Assembly: GCA_028287065.1 (NCBI GenBank)
Contig: JAQBQJ010000548.1
Location: 1 to 37,256, forward strand
Source of the DNA: Labilithrix sp.
Lineage (GTDB): Bacteria > Myxococcota_A > Polyangia > Polyangiales > Polyangiaceae
Direction: 5' to 3'
DNA: 37,256 nt
Shown here: piece after piece, positions 7,691 to 16,454 of the stretch
How the letters are laid out: each line of letters begins with the position of its first letter
Position numbering within the stretch: position 1 is the stretch's first letter
Position numbers and translations under genes: made by a program
The notes under the pieces: generated by a model
Seen by the model: the letters and a program-made list of their open reading frames with translations, nothing else
Told to the model about the DNA's origin: nothing
Databases searched by the model: none

Positions 7691-9984
7691 GATGACCCCG
7701 CGCGCCAGCGTCCGAGCGTGATCGCGTAACCGGATCCGCGGGCGACGCCGACGCAGAGCACCGCATCGATCGAGCTGTCCTTCGCGAGCGTCGCCGAGGC
7801 GACCGCGACGGCGATCGCGCCCGCGGCCTCGTGCGAGCCCGCGCGGTCGGCGCAGGTGATGCGGCGGCACTCGCTCCAACCGGCGCGCGCGAGCACGGCG
7901 TCGATGGCGCCGGCCGCGGTCCCGATCACGACCACGGCGCCGCCGCTCGCTCCGCCGGGTGGCGGCGCAAGGTCGGCGATCGCGGCGTCGTCGTGCCACC
8001 ACGACAGAACGTGGTCCACCTTCGCGAGGATCGGCAGACCCCGCGCGACGGCGACGTCCTCGGCCGCGAGGACGATCGCGCCCGCGCCCTCGCGCCGCAA
8101 CGGGCGGCTCTTGGCCGACGTGTCGCGACGGTCGGGACCGAACACGACGCGGAAGACCTCGTCGACGATCGTGCTCTTCTCCTCGACTGCGACGACCGCG
8201 ATGCGATCGGTCTCGCCGGCCGCGACGAGCTCGTAGCCCTGCGTGACGGCACACTCCCCGGAGGTGGCGAGATCGGCGACGGCAAGCGTGGGGCCCGTGA
8301 GGCCGAGGTAGATCGAGACGTGCCCGGCCGGCGAGCTCGGCACGAGGCTCGGGAAATCTGCAGGGCTCGCGAGGCGCGCGCCTTTCTCGCGGAGCCGGCG
8401 CATGAATGCCGACGTTCCGTCGACCGCGCCGAAGGCGTTGCCGAGGACGACGCCGGCATCACCGTCGTGCCCCGCGCCCGGCGCTGCGCCGCGCACGACA
8501 TCGACCGCGGCGCCGCGCTCTCTGCCGAGCGCGCGCTCGCATGCGATCGCGGCGAGCCGCGATGCGCGATCGAGCCGGCGTGCGCGATCGATGTCGAGCT
8601 CGGCCGCGATGTCGTACGCGATCGCGTCGCTCTCCGTGGCGCGGTCGGGGACATCGGCGACGTCGAGCCCGCTGAACACGCCGCTCGGCGTGACGACGGC
8701 CGCTCCGGTGACGACGACGGAGCGAGCCTTCCGGCGCGCACGCGATGCGCTCTTCGCGGCATCCGCGCGGCCGAGGACGAGCACGGTATCCATGCCGCCG
8801 AACCCGAACGAGCTCGAGAGCGCCGCACGGATCGGACGTGATTCCGCGCGACGAACGTGGAGCAGCGGGCACTCGGGATCGGGATCCTCGAGCCCGCCCG
8901 TCGGCGGAACGATGCCGTTCGCGATCGCGAGGGCGGTGATCGTCGCCTCGATCGCGCCCGCCGCGGCGAGCGTGTGACCGAACTGACCCTTCTGGCTCGA
9001 GACGGGGACGCGCGAGATCGCGTCGCCGAGCACGGCGGCGAGCGCACGCGACTCCATCGGATCGTTGAGCGGCGTTCCGGTGCCGTGCGCGTTGACGTAG
9101 TCGATGTCCGCGGGCGTGAGCCCGGCTCGCGCGAGCGCCGCGCGCATGGCGCGAGACGGCGCATCGCCCGTCGGCTCGGGATTGGTGATGTGGTGAGCCT
9201 CTGCCTGCGCCGCCCATCCGAGGAGCGTGCAGACTGCATCTTTCGCGCGCGCTGCCGCGCCTTCGGCATGCTCGAGGACCACGAAGCCGGCGCCTTCACC
9301 GAGCGTGAGTCCGCGCCTCCGGCGATCGAACGGACGCGCGCCTTCCGGATCGAGCGCGCCGAGCGCGTTGAACCCTGCGAGCGTGACGCGGCACAGGGCA
9401 TCGGCCGCGCCGCAGAGCACCGCGTCGACGAGCCCGAGCTCGAGCCACGTCGCGCCGACGAGCATGGCGTTCGCCCCGCTGGAGCATGCGCTCGAGAGCG
9501 ACCGAACGCGCGTGAACGGACCCAGCTCGCGTGCGAGGCGATCGGTGGGCGCGCTCAACGGATGGCTGAGCATGCGCCGGAGCGCCTCGTCGCGGACCTC
9601 GGGATCGACCGTGCCCTCGGGGCTCAGGATGACCGAGAGCGTCGACTCGGTCTCGAGCATGCCCGCGGTGCTGCCGCCGACGACGAGACCGACGCGCTTC
9701 GGCCGCTCGCGCGCGTCGAGCGCGTGCGCGTCGGACCGAAGGAGCCCGGCCGACGTGAGCGCCTCGCGCGCGGCCTGCAGCGCGAGCTCGCTCGTGCGCG
9801 AGAAGTCGTCCGGCCCCTCGCGCTTCATGCCCGGCACCTCGCCGACGATGCGCACGCGGTAGCCGTCGGCCGGGAAGAGCGAGAGCTCGGTGAGCGCGCG
9901 GTCTCCGCGCACGACACGGTCCCACGTCTCGGAGGCGGTCGCCCCGAGCGCAGTCACGGCGCCGAGCCCGGTGACGACGATCAC
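7687..9984 (-). CDS. Two-part beta-ketoacyl synthase (first copy)
   Basis: A 765-residue protein from GTG 9984, chosen because MIVVTGLGAVTALG is the canonical start of KAS II-type enzymes and it follows the ACP stop by 4 bases. Residues 1-408 form a complete ketosynthase: Cys167 (SSACSSG), His300 (NAHGTGTPLND), His337 (GQFGHTLAAAGA) and a C-terminal GFGG. After a basic linker, a second ketosynthase-like domain starts at about residue 421 (RSVVVTGAAVVTPSG). At the nucleophile position it reads DLATSG, so Ala573 replaces Cys. The pairing of an active and a dead condensing domain recalls KS/chain-length-factor pairs, here in one chain. It should use the ACP encoded directly upstream. Product chain length and chemistry are unknown. 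Confidence 0.92.
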   Translation of the reverse strand: MIVVTGLGAVTALGATASETWDRVVRGDRALTELSLFPADGYRVRIVGEVPGMKREGPDDFSRTSELALQAAREALTSAGLLRSDAHALDARERPKRVGLVVGGSTAGMLETESTLSVILSPEGTVDPEVRDEALRRMLSHPLSAPTDRLARELGPFTRVRSLSSACSSGANAMLVGATWLELGLVDAVLCGAADALCRVTLAGFNALGALDPEGARPFDRRRRGLTLGEGAGFVVLEHAEGAAARAKDAVCTLLGWAAQAEAHHITNPEPTGDAPSRAMRAALARAGLTPADIDYVNAHGTGTPLNDPMESRALAAVLGDAISRVPVSSQKGQFGHTLAAAGAIEATITALAIANGIVPPTGGLEDPDPECPLLHVRRAESRPIRAALSSSFGFGGMDTVLVLGRADAAKSASRARRKARSVVVTGAAVVTPSGVFSGLDVADVPDRATESDAIAYDIAAELDIDRARRLDRASRLAAIACERALGRERGAAVDVVRGAAPGAGHDGDAGVVLGNAFGAVDGTSAFMRRLREKGARLASPADFPSLVPSSPAGHVSIYLGLTGPTLAVADLATSGECAVTQGYELVAAGETDRIAVVAVEEKSTIVDEVFRVVFGPDRRDTSAKSRPLRREGAGAIVLAAEDVAVARGLPILAKVDHVLSWWHDDAAIADLAPPPGGASGGAVVVIGTAAGAIDAVLARAGWSECRRITCADRAGSHEAAGAIAVAVASATLAKDSSIDAVLCVGVARGSGYAITLGRWRAGSS

Positions 9985-9988
9985 GGCT

Positions 9989-10288
9989 TCACCCGTTCGG
10001 TGCGGTGCCCGCCTTGGCGTCGCGCTCTTTTCCGATGAACTCGGACAGCGAGCTGACGGAGCGGAAGATCGGACGAGCCTCGTCGCCCTCCGGAACGCGG
10101 ATGCCGAACTTCTCCTCGACGAGCATCGCGATTTGCAACGCATCGAGCGAATCGAGCCCCAGCCCGCCCGAGCGCGACTCTCCGAAGAGCGGAGCGTCGT
10201 CCTCGATGCTGCTCGGATCGCGTCCGGTCAGATTCAGCTCCCGGACGAGGAGCTGCTTGATTTCACGTTTGAGGTCGTCACGTTGCAT
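9989..10288 (-). CDS. Acyl carrier protein
   Basis: A 99-residue protein. The phosphopantetheine site is Ser47 in GLGLDSLDAL, preceded by an acidic DDAPLFGE loop and followed by helix III-type sequence (LVEEKFGIRVPEGDEA). This is the usual layout of a type II carrier protein, and the GLGLDSLDAL form is like the ACPs of aryl-polyene and related clusters (family knowledge). It is the first gene of the ketosynthase run and lies 148 bases from the divergent enoyl-CoA hydratase gene, so the promoter should lie in 10289-10436, where I found no convincing box. No strong ribosome site precedes the ATG. The C-terminal tail (KAGTAPNG) is probably disordered. Confidence 0.93.
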   Translation of the reverse strand: MQRDDLKREIKQLLVRELNLTGRDPSSIEDDAPLFGESRSGGLGLDSLDALQIAMLVEEKFGIRVPEGDEARPIFRSVSSLSEFIGKERDAKAGTAPNG

Positions 10289-10436
10289 GTGAAGCTAGCG
10301 GCGGCGGACCGTCCGAAGAGAAGCGGACCACGTACCACGACTGGCCTTTTCCGCCAAACCGAAGCGCTGCTACAAGGGGATCCACCGCTTTTGACGCTGC
10401 GTTGCATCTTGCCGCAGCCGGCCGGAGACATGACAG

Positions 10437-11231
10437 ATGGGCACGCTCGTCAACTACATGACCGAAAAGGGTGTCGCCGTCCTGACGCTCAACGATCCCC
10501 CGGTGAACGCCTACAGCTACGAAATGCTGAAGGAGCTCGACGGGTACATCCTCGAGGCGCGCTTCGACAACGACGTCCACGTGATCGTGCTGACCGGGTA
10601 CGGCGAGAAGTTCTTCAGCGCCGGCGCGAACATCAACATGCTTCGCGAGGCCGACACCACGTTCAAATACTACTTCTGCCTGCATGCGAACGAGACGATC
10701 TCGCGTCTCGAGCAGACGCCGAAGCTCGTGATCGCCGCGATGAACGGACACGCCGTGGGCGGCGGCCTCGAGATCGCGCTCGCCTGCGACATGCGCATCG
10801 CGCGCGCCGGCGACTTCCAGATCGGCCTTCCGGAGGTCGCGCTCGGCGTCCTTCCCGGCACGGGCGGGACGCAGCGGCTCGCGCGCTTGATCGGGAAATC
10901 CCGGGCCATCGAGATGATGGTCGAGGGCTCGAAGATGAACGTCGGCCGCGCCGCCGAGCTGGGCCTCGTCAACAAGGTCTGGTCGACCGAGTCGTCCGAG
11001 GAGTTCGTCCGCAAGGTCATCGACTACGCGCACGCGTTCTGTCCGCCGAACGGCGCAGCCATGGCCGCGGGTCGCATCAAGCGCGCCGTCCAGAGCGGCC
11101 TCGAGATGAGCCAGGATCAGGGCCTCGCCTTCGAGCGCGAGCTGCAGGCGGAGCTGTTCGCCTCCGCAGACGCGAAGGAAGGCCTGAACGCCTACGTCGC
11201 GAAGCGGAAGCCCCAGTTCCGAGGACGCTGA
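10437..11231 (+). CDS. Enoyl-CoA hydratase/isomerase family protein
   Basis: A 264-residue crotonase-fold protein. The oxyanion-hole segments are FFSAGANI (about 60-66) and GHAVGGGLEIALACD. Both catalytic glutamates of the hydratases are present: Glu112 in GGGLE and Glu133 in LPEVALGVLPGTGGTQRL. This supports true hydration of trans-2-enoyl-CoA, as in beta-oxidation or a related CoA pathway, rather than one of the family's other reactions. A GGAG lies about 10 bases before the ATG. It is divergent from the ACP gene and convergent with the lipoprotein gene whose stop is at 11239, so it is probably a single-gene unit. Substrate length cannot be told. Confidence 0.92.
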   Translation: MGTLVNYMTEKGVAVLTLNDPPVNAYSYEMLKELDGYILEARFDNDVHVIVLTGYGEKFFSAGANINMLREADTTFKYYFCLHANETISRLEQTPKLVIAAMNGHAVGGGLEIALACDMRIARAGDFQIGLPEVALGVLPGTGGTQRLARLIGKSRAIEMMVEGSKMNVGRAAELGLVNKVWSTESSEEFVRKVIDYAHAFCPPNGAAMAAGRIKRAVQSGLEMSQDQGLAFERELQAELFASADAKEGLNAYVAKRKPQFRGR

Positions 11232-11238
11232 ACCGAGC

Positions 11239-12588
11239 TCAGTGACCGCGAACGAGCGCGTGCCCCTCGAGGTAGCGCGCGAATTCCTTGTTCGTCGTCT
11301 GCTTCACCGTGTTCTTCACGCGACACGACTCGGACGACTGATCGTCCCGACACGCAGCGGTGACCCACACGCACGACTTCTTCTGCGGCGTGCCGTCGGC
11401 GATCTTGCAGCGAAGCTTCTGCTGGCAGCTCTTGAAATCGCATTCGTGCGAGTAGTCGTTCTGCGACCGCATCGGCGAGAACGCCGCGCCCGACGCCGCG
11501 GCCGCGAAGAGCTTGGTTCGACAATCATCGAACCAGGCCGGGTCCTTCGACCCGGAGCAGAAGAAGTCCGCGAGGACCTCCTTCACGTCACCGTCGCTCG
11601 AGGCACGGTCGATCGGCTCGATCGACGCGAAGGCGTACAAGCTCGTAGCCATCCCTCTCGCGCACGTCTTCTGCGGATCCGCGTAATCGCAGAAGAACTT
11701 GTAGTAGCCGAGCCCGTACTGGAACCCCGTGTTCGGGTTCGCCCACACGCCACGGTACGGCGAGTCCTGCGGCTTCATGCGGACGCACGCGCCGGCGCCG
11801 CACGACGGCGTGCTCGCGGGCCCGAACGACTTCTCGTTCTTCGCGGCTCGGCGCGTGTCCGGAGGCGAGAAGCCTTCGTCGTTGAAGTACCAGCGGCCGT
11901 CGCTCATCAGCTCCTGGAAGTTCGAGCCGGTGAGCGCGCCGGAGACAGGCAGCTCCCATAGCTTCGACAGCTCAGGGGCGACGTGCGCGGCGCCGTTGCA
12001 GCCGTTCAGCGTGACGTACGGGTTCGTGTCGCGCGCGAAGTTGTCCTTGAGAGACGCCATGTTGCCCGGCATCGACGGCGCGAGGACGCGGTTGTCGCCC
12101 GACGACTCGAGGAGCGCTCCGAACGGCGACGAGTGCCCGAAGAAGTCGATGCTCGCGATGCGCGCGAAGCGATCGAGCGCGGCGACGAGCTTGGTCGTCG
12201 TGAGCCGACTCAGATCCGCGAGCGCCACGTTGTTCCCGAACGGCTCCTGGCGGACGACCGTGGCGCTCGTCTGCGCGACCGTCGCGGAGGTGACGTCCTT
12301 GGTCACGAACAGGACGATCTGGTCGTTCGGATAGAGCTGCGCGTACCGCCGCGCGCGCGTCGTCGCGGCGTAGAGCGGGAGCTCCCCGAGCTCGTCGGAG
12401 TCGCCGACGAGCAAGATGTGCGAGGTCTTCGTGACGTCGATCTTCCCGGTCTTGTCGAAGGTCGCGACGAGCTGATCTTCCGTGGCGTCGGGGTCGTCGG
12501 CGTCGGCGCCGTCGTCGGAGGTGCACGCCATGGAGGCGAGCGGAAGGAGGAGAGCGAGCGCGGCGACGGCGACCAACGAGCGAGCCAT
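11239..12588 (-). CDS. Putative lipoprotein with caspase-like His/Cys pair
   Basis: A 449-residue protein. The signal sequence ends LASMAC (Cys22), followed by an acidic Asp-rich spacer. Residues 55-200 look like an alpha/beta Rossmann-type region (HILLVGDSDE, DQIVLFVTKDV). A strand ends in FFGHSS (His152) and another in YVTLNGCNGA (Cys197). That spacing and context resemble the His/Cys dyad of caspase-fold (clan CD) peptidases such as CHAT or C25-like proteins. This is pattern recognition, not a confirmed match. The C-terminal 200 residues carry about 14 Cys and resemble an extracellular disulfide-rich module. It is probably surface or periplasmic. It is convergent with the hydratase gene, with 7 bases between them. 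Confidence 0.72.
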   Translation of the reverse strand: MARSLVAVAALALLLPLASMACTSDDGADADDPDATEDQLVATFDKTGKIDVTKTSHILLVGDSDELGELPLYAATTRARRYAQLYPNDQIVLFVTKDVTSATVAQTSATVVRQEPFGNNVALADLSRLTTTKLVAALDRFARIASIDFFGHSSPFGALLESSGDNRVLAPSMPGNMASLKDNFARDTNPYVTLNGCNGAAHVAPELSKLWELPVSGALTGSNFQELMSDGRWYFNDEGFSPPDTRRAAKNEKSFGPASTPSCGAGACVRMKPQDSPYRGVWANPNTGFQYGLGYYKFFCDYADPQKTCARGMATSLYAFASIEPIDRASSDGDVKEVLADFFCSGSKDPAWFDDCRTKLFAAAASGAAFSPMRSQNDYSHECDFKSCQQKLRCKIADGTPQKKSCVWVTAACRDDQSSESCRVKNTVKQTTNKEFARYLEGHALVRGH

Positions 12589-12766
12589 GCCCGGTTCCGT
12601 GCACAGTGTAGGCCAAGCTCCTACCCGCGATATTTCGAACCTTTGCGGCGATCGAAGGGTGATCCGGGGCAGCGCTCGCCCAACGTCGGATCGGGCTCGA
12701 TCCCGGCGCCGGCTGCTTCGACGATCTTCGAAACAGCGACGAACGGCAGGACGAAGGGCGGCCGGA

Positions 12767-14332
12767 CTAGCCCGCGCGCGCGAACAGCTTCGCGTAGTAG
12801 TCGCTGATCGCGTCGCCGCCGAGCCGCGTGAAGAACGTCGAGTACGCCATCCAGATGGCGAGGCCGTTCAGGTCGCGGAACATCGGCGGCAGATAATGCG
12901 GCGGCTTCACGACGCCGTCGTTCACGCGTCGCGCGAGCACCGGCACGTCCTCGTGCGCCACCTTGCCCACGAACAGGAACGGAATGAGATCGACCCTGTT
13001 GTGCTGGATGGCGCTCCGGATAAACGCGTAGTTGAGGACGATCCCCTTGCAGTAGCAGGCGTCCTTCGTGAACGGAGCGCCGCCCTCGACGACGCCGCCG
13101 CGGAAGATCCGACGCGTGTTGTGGAAGCACTCCTCCTCGTCGTAGCCCTCGGTGCGGAACCACTCGAACACGTCGATGAAGCTCGCGCCGTCCTCCGCCT
13201 TGTCGACCGCGAGGACGCGATCGTTCAGACGCCGCGCGCGCCTCGGGTACGTGCGGAACGTGAAGATCTCGCAGAGCGCCGCGAGGCCCTCCTGCACCGT
13301 GGTGGTACGCGGCGGACCCTTGCTGAGCCACTTGGCGACGGTCTGTGCCTGGCCGTTGAGCGACGTCGCGACATGGACCCAGCCCTCGTACACCTCGAGG
13401 ATGTCGATGTCGCGCGTCGAGAACTTCGCGCCGGAGCGGACCTTCACGTAGTCGCTGCCCGCCGCGGCGTCGCTGAGCAGCGTGTCGTCGACCTCGACGC
13501 GCACGGCGCTGTCGCCGAAGTACGCCGCGAAGCGCTGGTTCAGCTCGGCGGCCGCGTCGGGCGCCTCGATGGTGCGCTCGTACTTCATGCCGAGCAGCGT
13601 CTCGTCGATGTTCGTGAGGATCTCGTAGAGCAGGTGACCGAGATCGCGAAGCGACGTCTTGCCGTCCGGGAACTTGTCCTTGCACGAGCCGTACAGCTTC
13701 CGCGAGTACCCGTAGAAGAGCGGCGTGCCGCGCGACCCGAGCATGCGCACGACGTCGCGATACTCGATGGCCGTGCTCGTCAGGATGTTTCCGATCGCGT
13801 CGGACTCGCCGAGCTCGCGGTCGATCTCGCGCGCGATCTCCTCGAACTCCGCCGCCTTCTCCTTGGGGTCGAAGCCGAGCTCCTGCTTCGCGTAGTAGTC
13901 GGCGTCGGCCTTCGGCAGCTCGCGGAAGCGGCTCTTCCGGAACTCCTCCTCGATCGAGCCGTCCCAGCGGATGGCCTGGAGCACACGGATGGGGCGCTGC
14001 GCTTCGACGATCTTCGTCGCGATCTGCGCGACGATCTCCTTGTAGCTGCGCCACGGACCGGCGGCCGGCAGCGGCGGGATCGACGGATGCGGATCCTTCT
14101 GCGGATCCTGGAGGTTCGGGCCGCTCGGGCGATCGGCTCTCGAATCGGCTTTCGAAGCCGTCTTGCTGTCGGGGGCTGGGGGGCTCGCCGCCGGCGGCGG
14201 GACGCTGCGGCCGTTCCCGTTCTTCTCGGGCTTCTCGGCCTTCTCGGCCTTCGCCTCACGCTCCGGCTTCGCGTCGTCGGGCTCTTTGCCCTTCCGTCGC
14301 TCCGCTTCGCCCGACGGGGCTCGTTCGGCCAT
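12767..14332 (-). CDS. QEGLA-motif (DUF1704) protein
   Basis: A 521-residue protein. Residues 1-95 are a Lys/Glu/Ala/Pro-rich, probably disordered region with KAEKAEKPEK repeats. The remainder matches the family annotated as flavohemoglobin expression-modulating QEGLA motif protein (DUF1704). QEGLA is at 347-351, preceded by EVYEGWVHVATSLNG (313-327). In the related metallopeptidases such as MATCAP this segment reads HExxxH; here the first His is Tyr315, while Glu316 and His320 remain, so metal-dependent hydrolysis is uncertain. Three Cys cluster late (CYCKG and nearby). An AGGGA lies 4 bases before the ATG. It starts divergently from the beta-helix lipoprotein gene across a candidate operator. 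The 178 bases to the next gene hold no recognisable feature. Confidence 0.85.
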   Translation of the reverse strand: MAERAPSGEAERRKGKEPDDAKPEREAKAEKAEKPEKNGNGRSVPPPAASPPAPDSKTASKADSRADRPSGPNLQDPQKDPHPSIPPLPAAGPWRSYKEIVAQIATKIVEAQRPIRVLQAIRWDGSIEEEFRKSRFRELPKADADYYAKQELGFDPKEKAAEFEEIAREIDRELGESDAIGNILTSTAIEYRDVVRMLGSRGTPLFYGYSRKLYGSCKDKFPDGKTSLRDLGHLLYEILTNIDETLLGMKYERTIEAPDAAAELNQRFAAYFGDSAVRVEVDDTLLSDAAAGSDYVKVRSGAKFSTRDIDILEVYEGWVHVATSLNGQAQTVAKWLSKGPPRTTTVQEGLAALCEIFTFRTYPRRARRLNDRVLAVDKAEDGASFIDVFEWFRTEGYDEEECFHNTRRIFRGGVVEGGAPFTKDACYCKGIVLNYAFIRSAIQHNRVDLIPFLFVGKVAHEDVPVLARRVNDGVVKPPHYLPPMFRDLNGLAIWMAYSTFFTRLGGDAISDYYAKLFARAG

Positions 14333-14357
14333 CGATCCCTATTTTCTGCCTCGGCGC

Positions 14358-14380
14358 GTGCAATATCCAGCAATTTGCAC
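14358..14380. promoter_or_regulatory. Inverted repeat in divergent intergenic region
   Basis: GTGCAA at 14358-14363 and TTGCAC at 14375-14380 form a perfect 6-base inverted repeat with an 11-base AT-rich centre. It sits in the 99- to 129-base gap between the divergent QEGLA and beta-helix lipoprotein genes, which is the most AT-rich stretch nearby. The half-site spacing (17 bases centre to centre) suits a dimeric regulator. No regulator is encoded next to it. It could also contain promoter elements (GATATT on the minus strand). Confidence 0.35.
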
Positions 14381-14461
14381 AAATAGGATCGCGCGCGAGC
14401 TCCGGCCATCCTCGAGCATCGTGCGTCGCCAATGACCGGAGGCGCTCCTGCCGGCTACGTT

Positions 14462-16447
14462 ATGCGCATGGGAGGGCCGCGCTCGATCTCCGTCCGCGTC
14501 GGAATCGCGTGCATCGCCTCGATCGCTGCGGTCCTCGCGTCGGTCACGATGGGCGCGGTCGCGTGCGTCGGTCTCGACGGCCTCGCCGGCGGCAACGGCG
14601 ACGGAGCGGTCAAGCCGCCCCTCGACGACGCCGGTCGCGAGGACCCGTGCGAGAAGAGCCTCGACGACGATCACGACAACTGCGGCGCATGCGGCACCGT
14701 CTGCGGAGGCATGGAGCACTGCCTCGGCGGCAAGTGCGCGCCCGGGTGTCCCGATCACGTCGTGTACGTATCGGCCGACGGCAACGACAACGCGTCGGGC
14801 TGTACGACGAAGACGCCGAAGCGCACCGTCGGCGCCGCGCTCGCGCTCCTGAAGACGCTCTCCGCGCAGAAGCACGAGGTGCACGTGTGCCGCGGTCAGT
14901 ACGACGAGGCCGTCGCGCTCGATTACCCGACGTCGATCCTCGGCGCGTACGAGTGCTCGACGTGGAAGCGGAGCACGAGCTACGGCGCCCCCACGTTCGA
15001 CGGCGTCAACGAGAGCGTGATCCGCGGCACCCCGACCTCCCCTCCGCTCACGGCATCGTCGATCGAAGGCATCGCCGTCGACGGCCTCACGCTGCGCGCC
15101 GCCGACGCCACCAGCGCGCGCCTCCCCGCCGTCGTCGTCCAGAAGAATGCGAAGCTGAAGCTCACGAATACGAAGGCCCTCGCCGGCGGCGGCAACGCCA
15201 ACGACTCGCCGGGCTCCGTCGGGCTCCTCGTCGACACCGGCGCGTTCGCCGACATCGCGAGCGCGATCATCGACGGCGGCGCGGCGACGAACAAGACCAC
15301 CGGCGGCTACGGCAGCGCGGGCATCTTCATCACCGCGAAGGGCGGCGGCGTGCACGTCGCCGACGCCAGGATCCTCGGGGGCGGCGGCATCGTGACCTCC
15401 GGCACCGGCTCGATCGGCATCCTCGCGCTCGGCGGGACGCTGCCGAGCACGGTCGAGCGCTCGAACGTGAACGGCGGCACGGGCCACACCGGCGTCGGCT
15501 CGGCGTCGTACGGCACCGGCTTCTTCGGGGCGGCCACCGACGTCACGGTCGTCGACTCGATCGTCACGGGTGGCGCGAGCGGTTGCACGAACGGCTGCGC
15601 CGTCACCGGCCTCGCGGTGTCCACCGCGGGCAAGGTGACGATCAGAGGCAACCGCATCACCGGCGGCGAGGCGAAGTCCGACATGTTCGGCGATATCTCG
15701 TTCACCGGCCTGCACCTCACCGACTATCTTTCGGCCGACGTGCAGAACAACTCGGTCTTCAGCGGCAACACGAAAGCGGCGTTCTCGTCAGGCGCCGCTG
15801 CCCTCGAGCTCACGCGCGGCGCCGGCAACGCGCTCGTCGCGAACAACACCCTCGCCGTCGGGCCCTCGAAGTCCGGCGCGGGCTCGGTCGTCATCGCGAC
15901 GTCGAAGACCGCCACGTTCGTGAACAACCTCTTCCTCTACGGCACCGCCGGAACGACCGGTGCCGCCGTCGCCCTCGACGCGTGCGCGGGCCGCACGTAC
16001 GCGCTGAACGCCAACGCATGGGTCGGCTTCCCCGCCGGGACCCCGCTGCTCCAGATCTCCACGGGGACGATGGGAGCGAGCTGCACCAGCGCATCGGACG
16101 CGACCGTCGACGCGCTCCAGGTGAGCGCCACGGTGAAGCTCGGTCAAGGAACGAGCGCGGGCAACACGCGCCTCGTCGAAGTGTGCGCGGACGACACGCA
16201 TTGCATCGCGAACGCCGCTTGCAGCACGGCGAGCTCGTGCATCGGCACCGTCCTCACCGCCTGGGACAAGACCACCGCGGGCGACCTCCTCGGCGCGGGC
16301 TGGACGCTGAAGGCCGGCGTCGCGTGTGCGATCTCGCTCGGAGGTACGACCGTGCCCGGCCTCGCCACGAGCGACGGCTACGGCGTGATGCGCACGAGCC
16401 CGTTCTCGATGGGCGCGAACGAGCACGACACCGCCTGCACCAAGTGA
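14462..16447 (+). CDS. Parallel beta-helix putative lipoprotein
   Basis: About 661 residues from ATG 14462 (ATGs at 14432 and 14468 are alternatives; none has a clear ribosome site). A signal sequence ends GAVAC, then comes a short Cys cluster (CGACGTVCGGMEHC, CAPGC) typical of myxobacterial surface proteins with C-G-x-C-G modules. The body starts VYVSADGND, the usual opening of DUF1565/right-handed beta-helix proteins, followed by many short turns rich in Gly, Asn and Val with repeated xIxGG and NNTL/NNLF steps. Such folds occur in polysaccharide lyases and adhesins, but no catalytic Asp set can be assigned. It is probably displayed on the cell surface. It ends 7 bases before the MOSC gene on the same strand. 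Confidence 0.82.
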   Translation: MRMGGPRSISVRVGIACIASIAAVLASVTMGAVACVGLDGLAGGNGDGAVKPPLDDAGREDPCEKSLDDDHDNCGACGTVCGGMEHCLGGKCAPGCPDHVVYVSADGNDNASGCTTKTPKRTVGAALALLKTLSAQKHEVHVCRGQYDEAVALDYPTSILGAYECSTWKRSTSYGAPTFDGVNESVIRGTPTSPPLTASSIEGIAVDGLTLRAADATSARLPAVVVQKNAKLKLTNTKALAGGGNANDSPGSVGLLVDTGAFADIASAIIDGGAATNKTTGGYGSAGIFITAKGGGVHVADARILGGGGIVTSGTGSIGILALGGTLPSTVERSNVNGGTGHTGVGSASYGTGFFGAATDVTVVDSIVTGGASGCTNGCAVTGLAVSTAGKVTIRGNRITGGEAKSDMFGDISFTGLHLTDYLSADVQNNSVFSGNTKAAFSSGAAALELTRGAGNALVANNTLAVGPSKSGAGSVVIATSKTATFVNNLFLYGTAGTTGAAVALDACAGRTYALNANAWVGFPAGTPLLQISTGTMGASCTSASDATVDALQVSATVKLGQGTSAGNTRLVEVCADDTHCIANAACSTASSCIGTVLTAWDKTTAGDLLGAGWTLKAGVACAISLGGTTVPGLATSDGYGVMRTSPFSMGANEHDTACTK

Positions 16448-16454
16448 TCGGCCC

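Noticed and set aside
12625-12660. tRNA-like TTCGAA on the minus strand near 12640
   Set aside because: The flanking bases do not form a T-stem, and no acceptor, D or anticodon arm can be folded.
12482-14386. Plus-strand frame of 634 codons opposite the QEGLA gene
   Set aside because: No recognisable motif; the minus strand carries QEGLA and normal composition.
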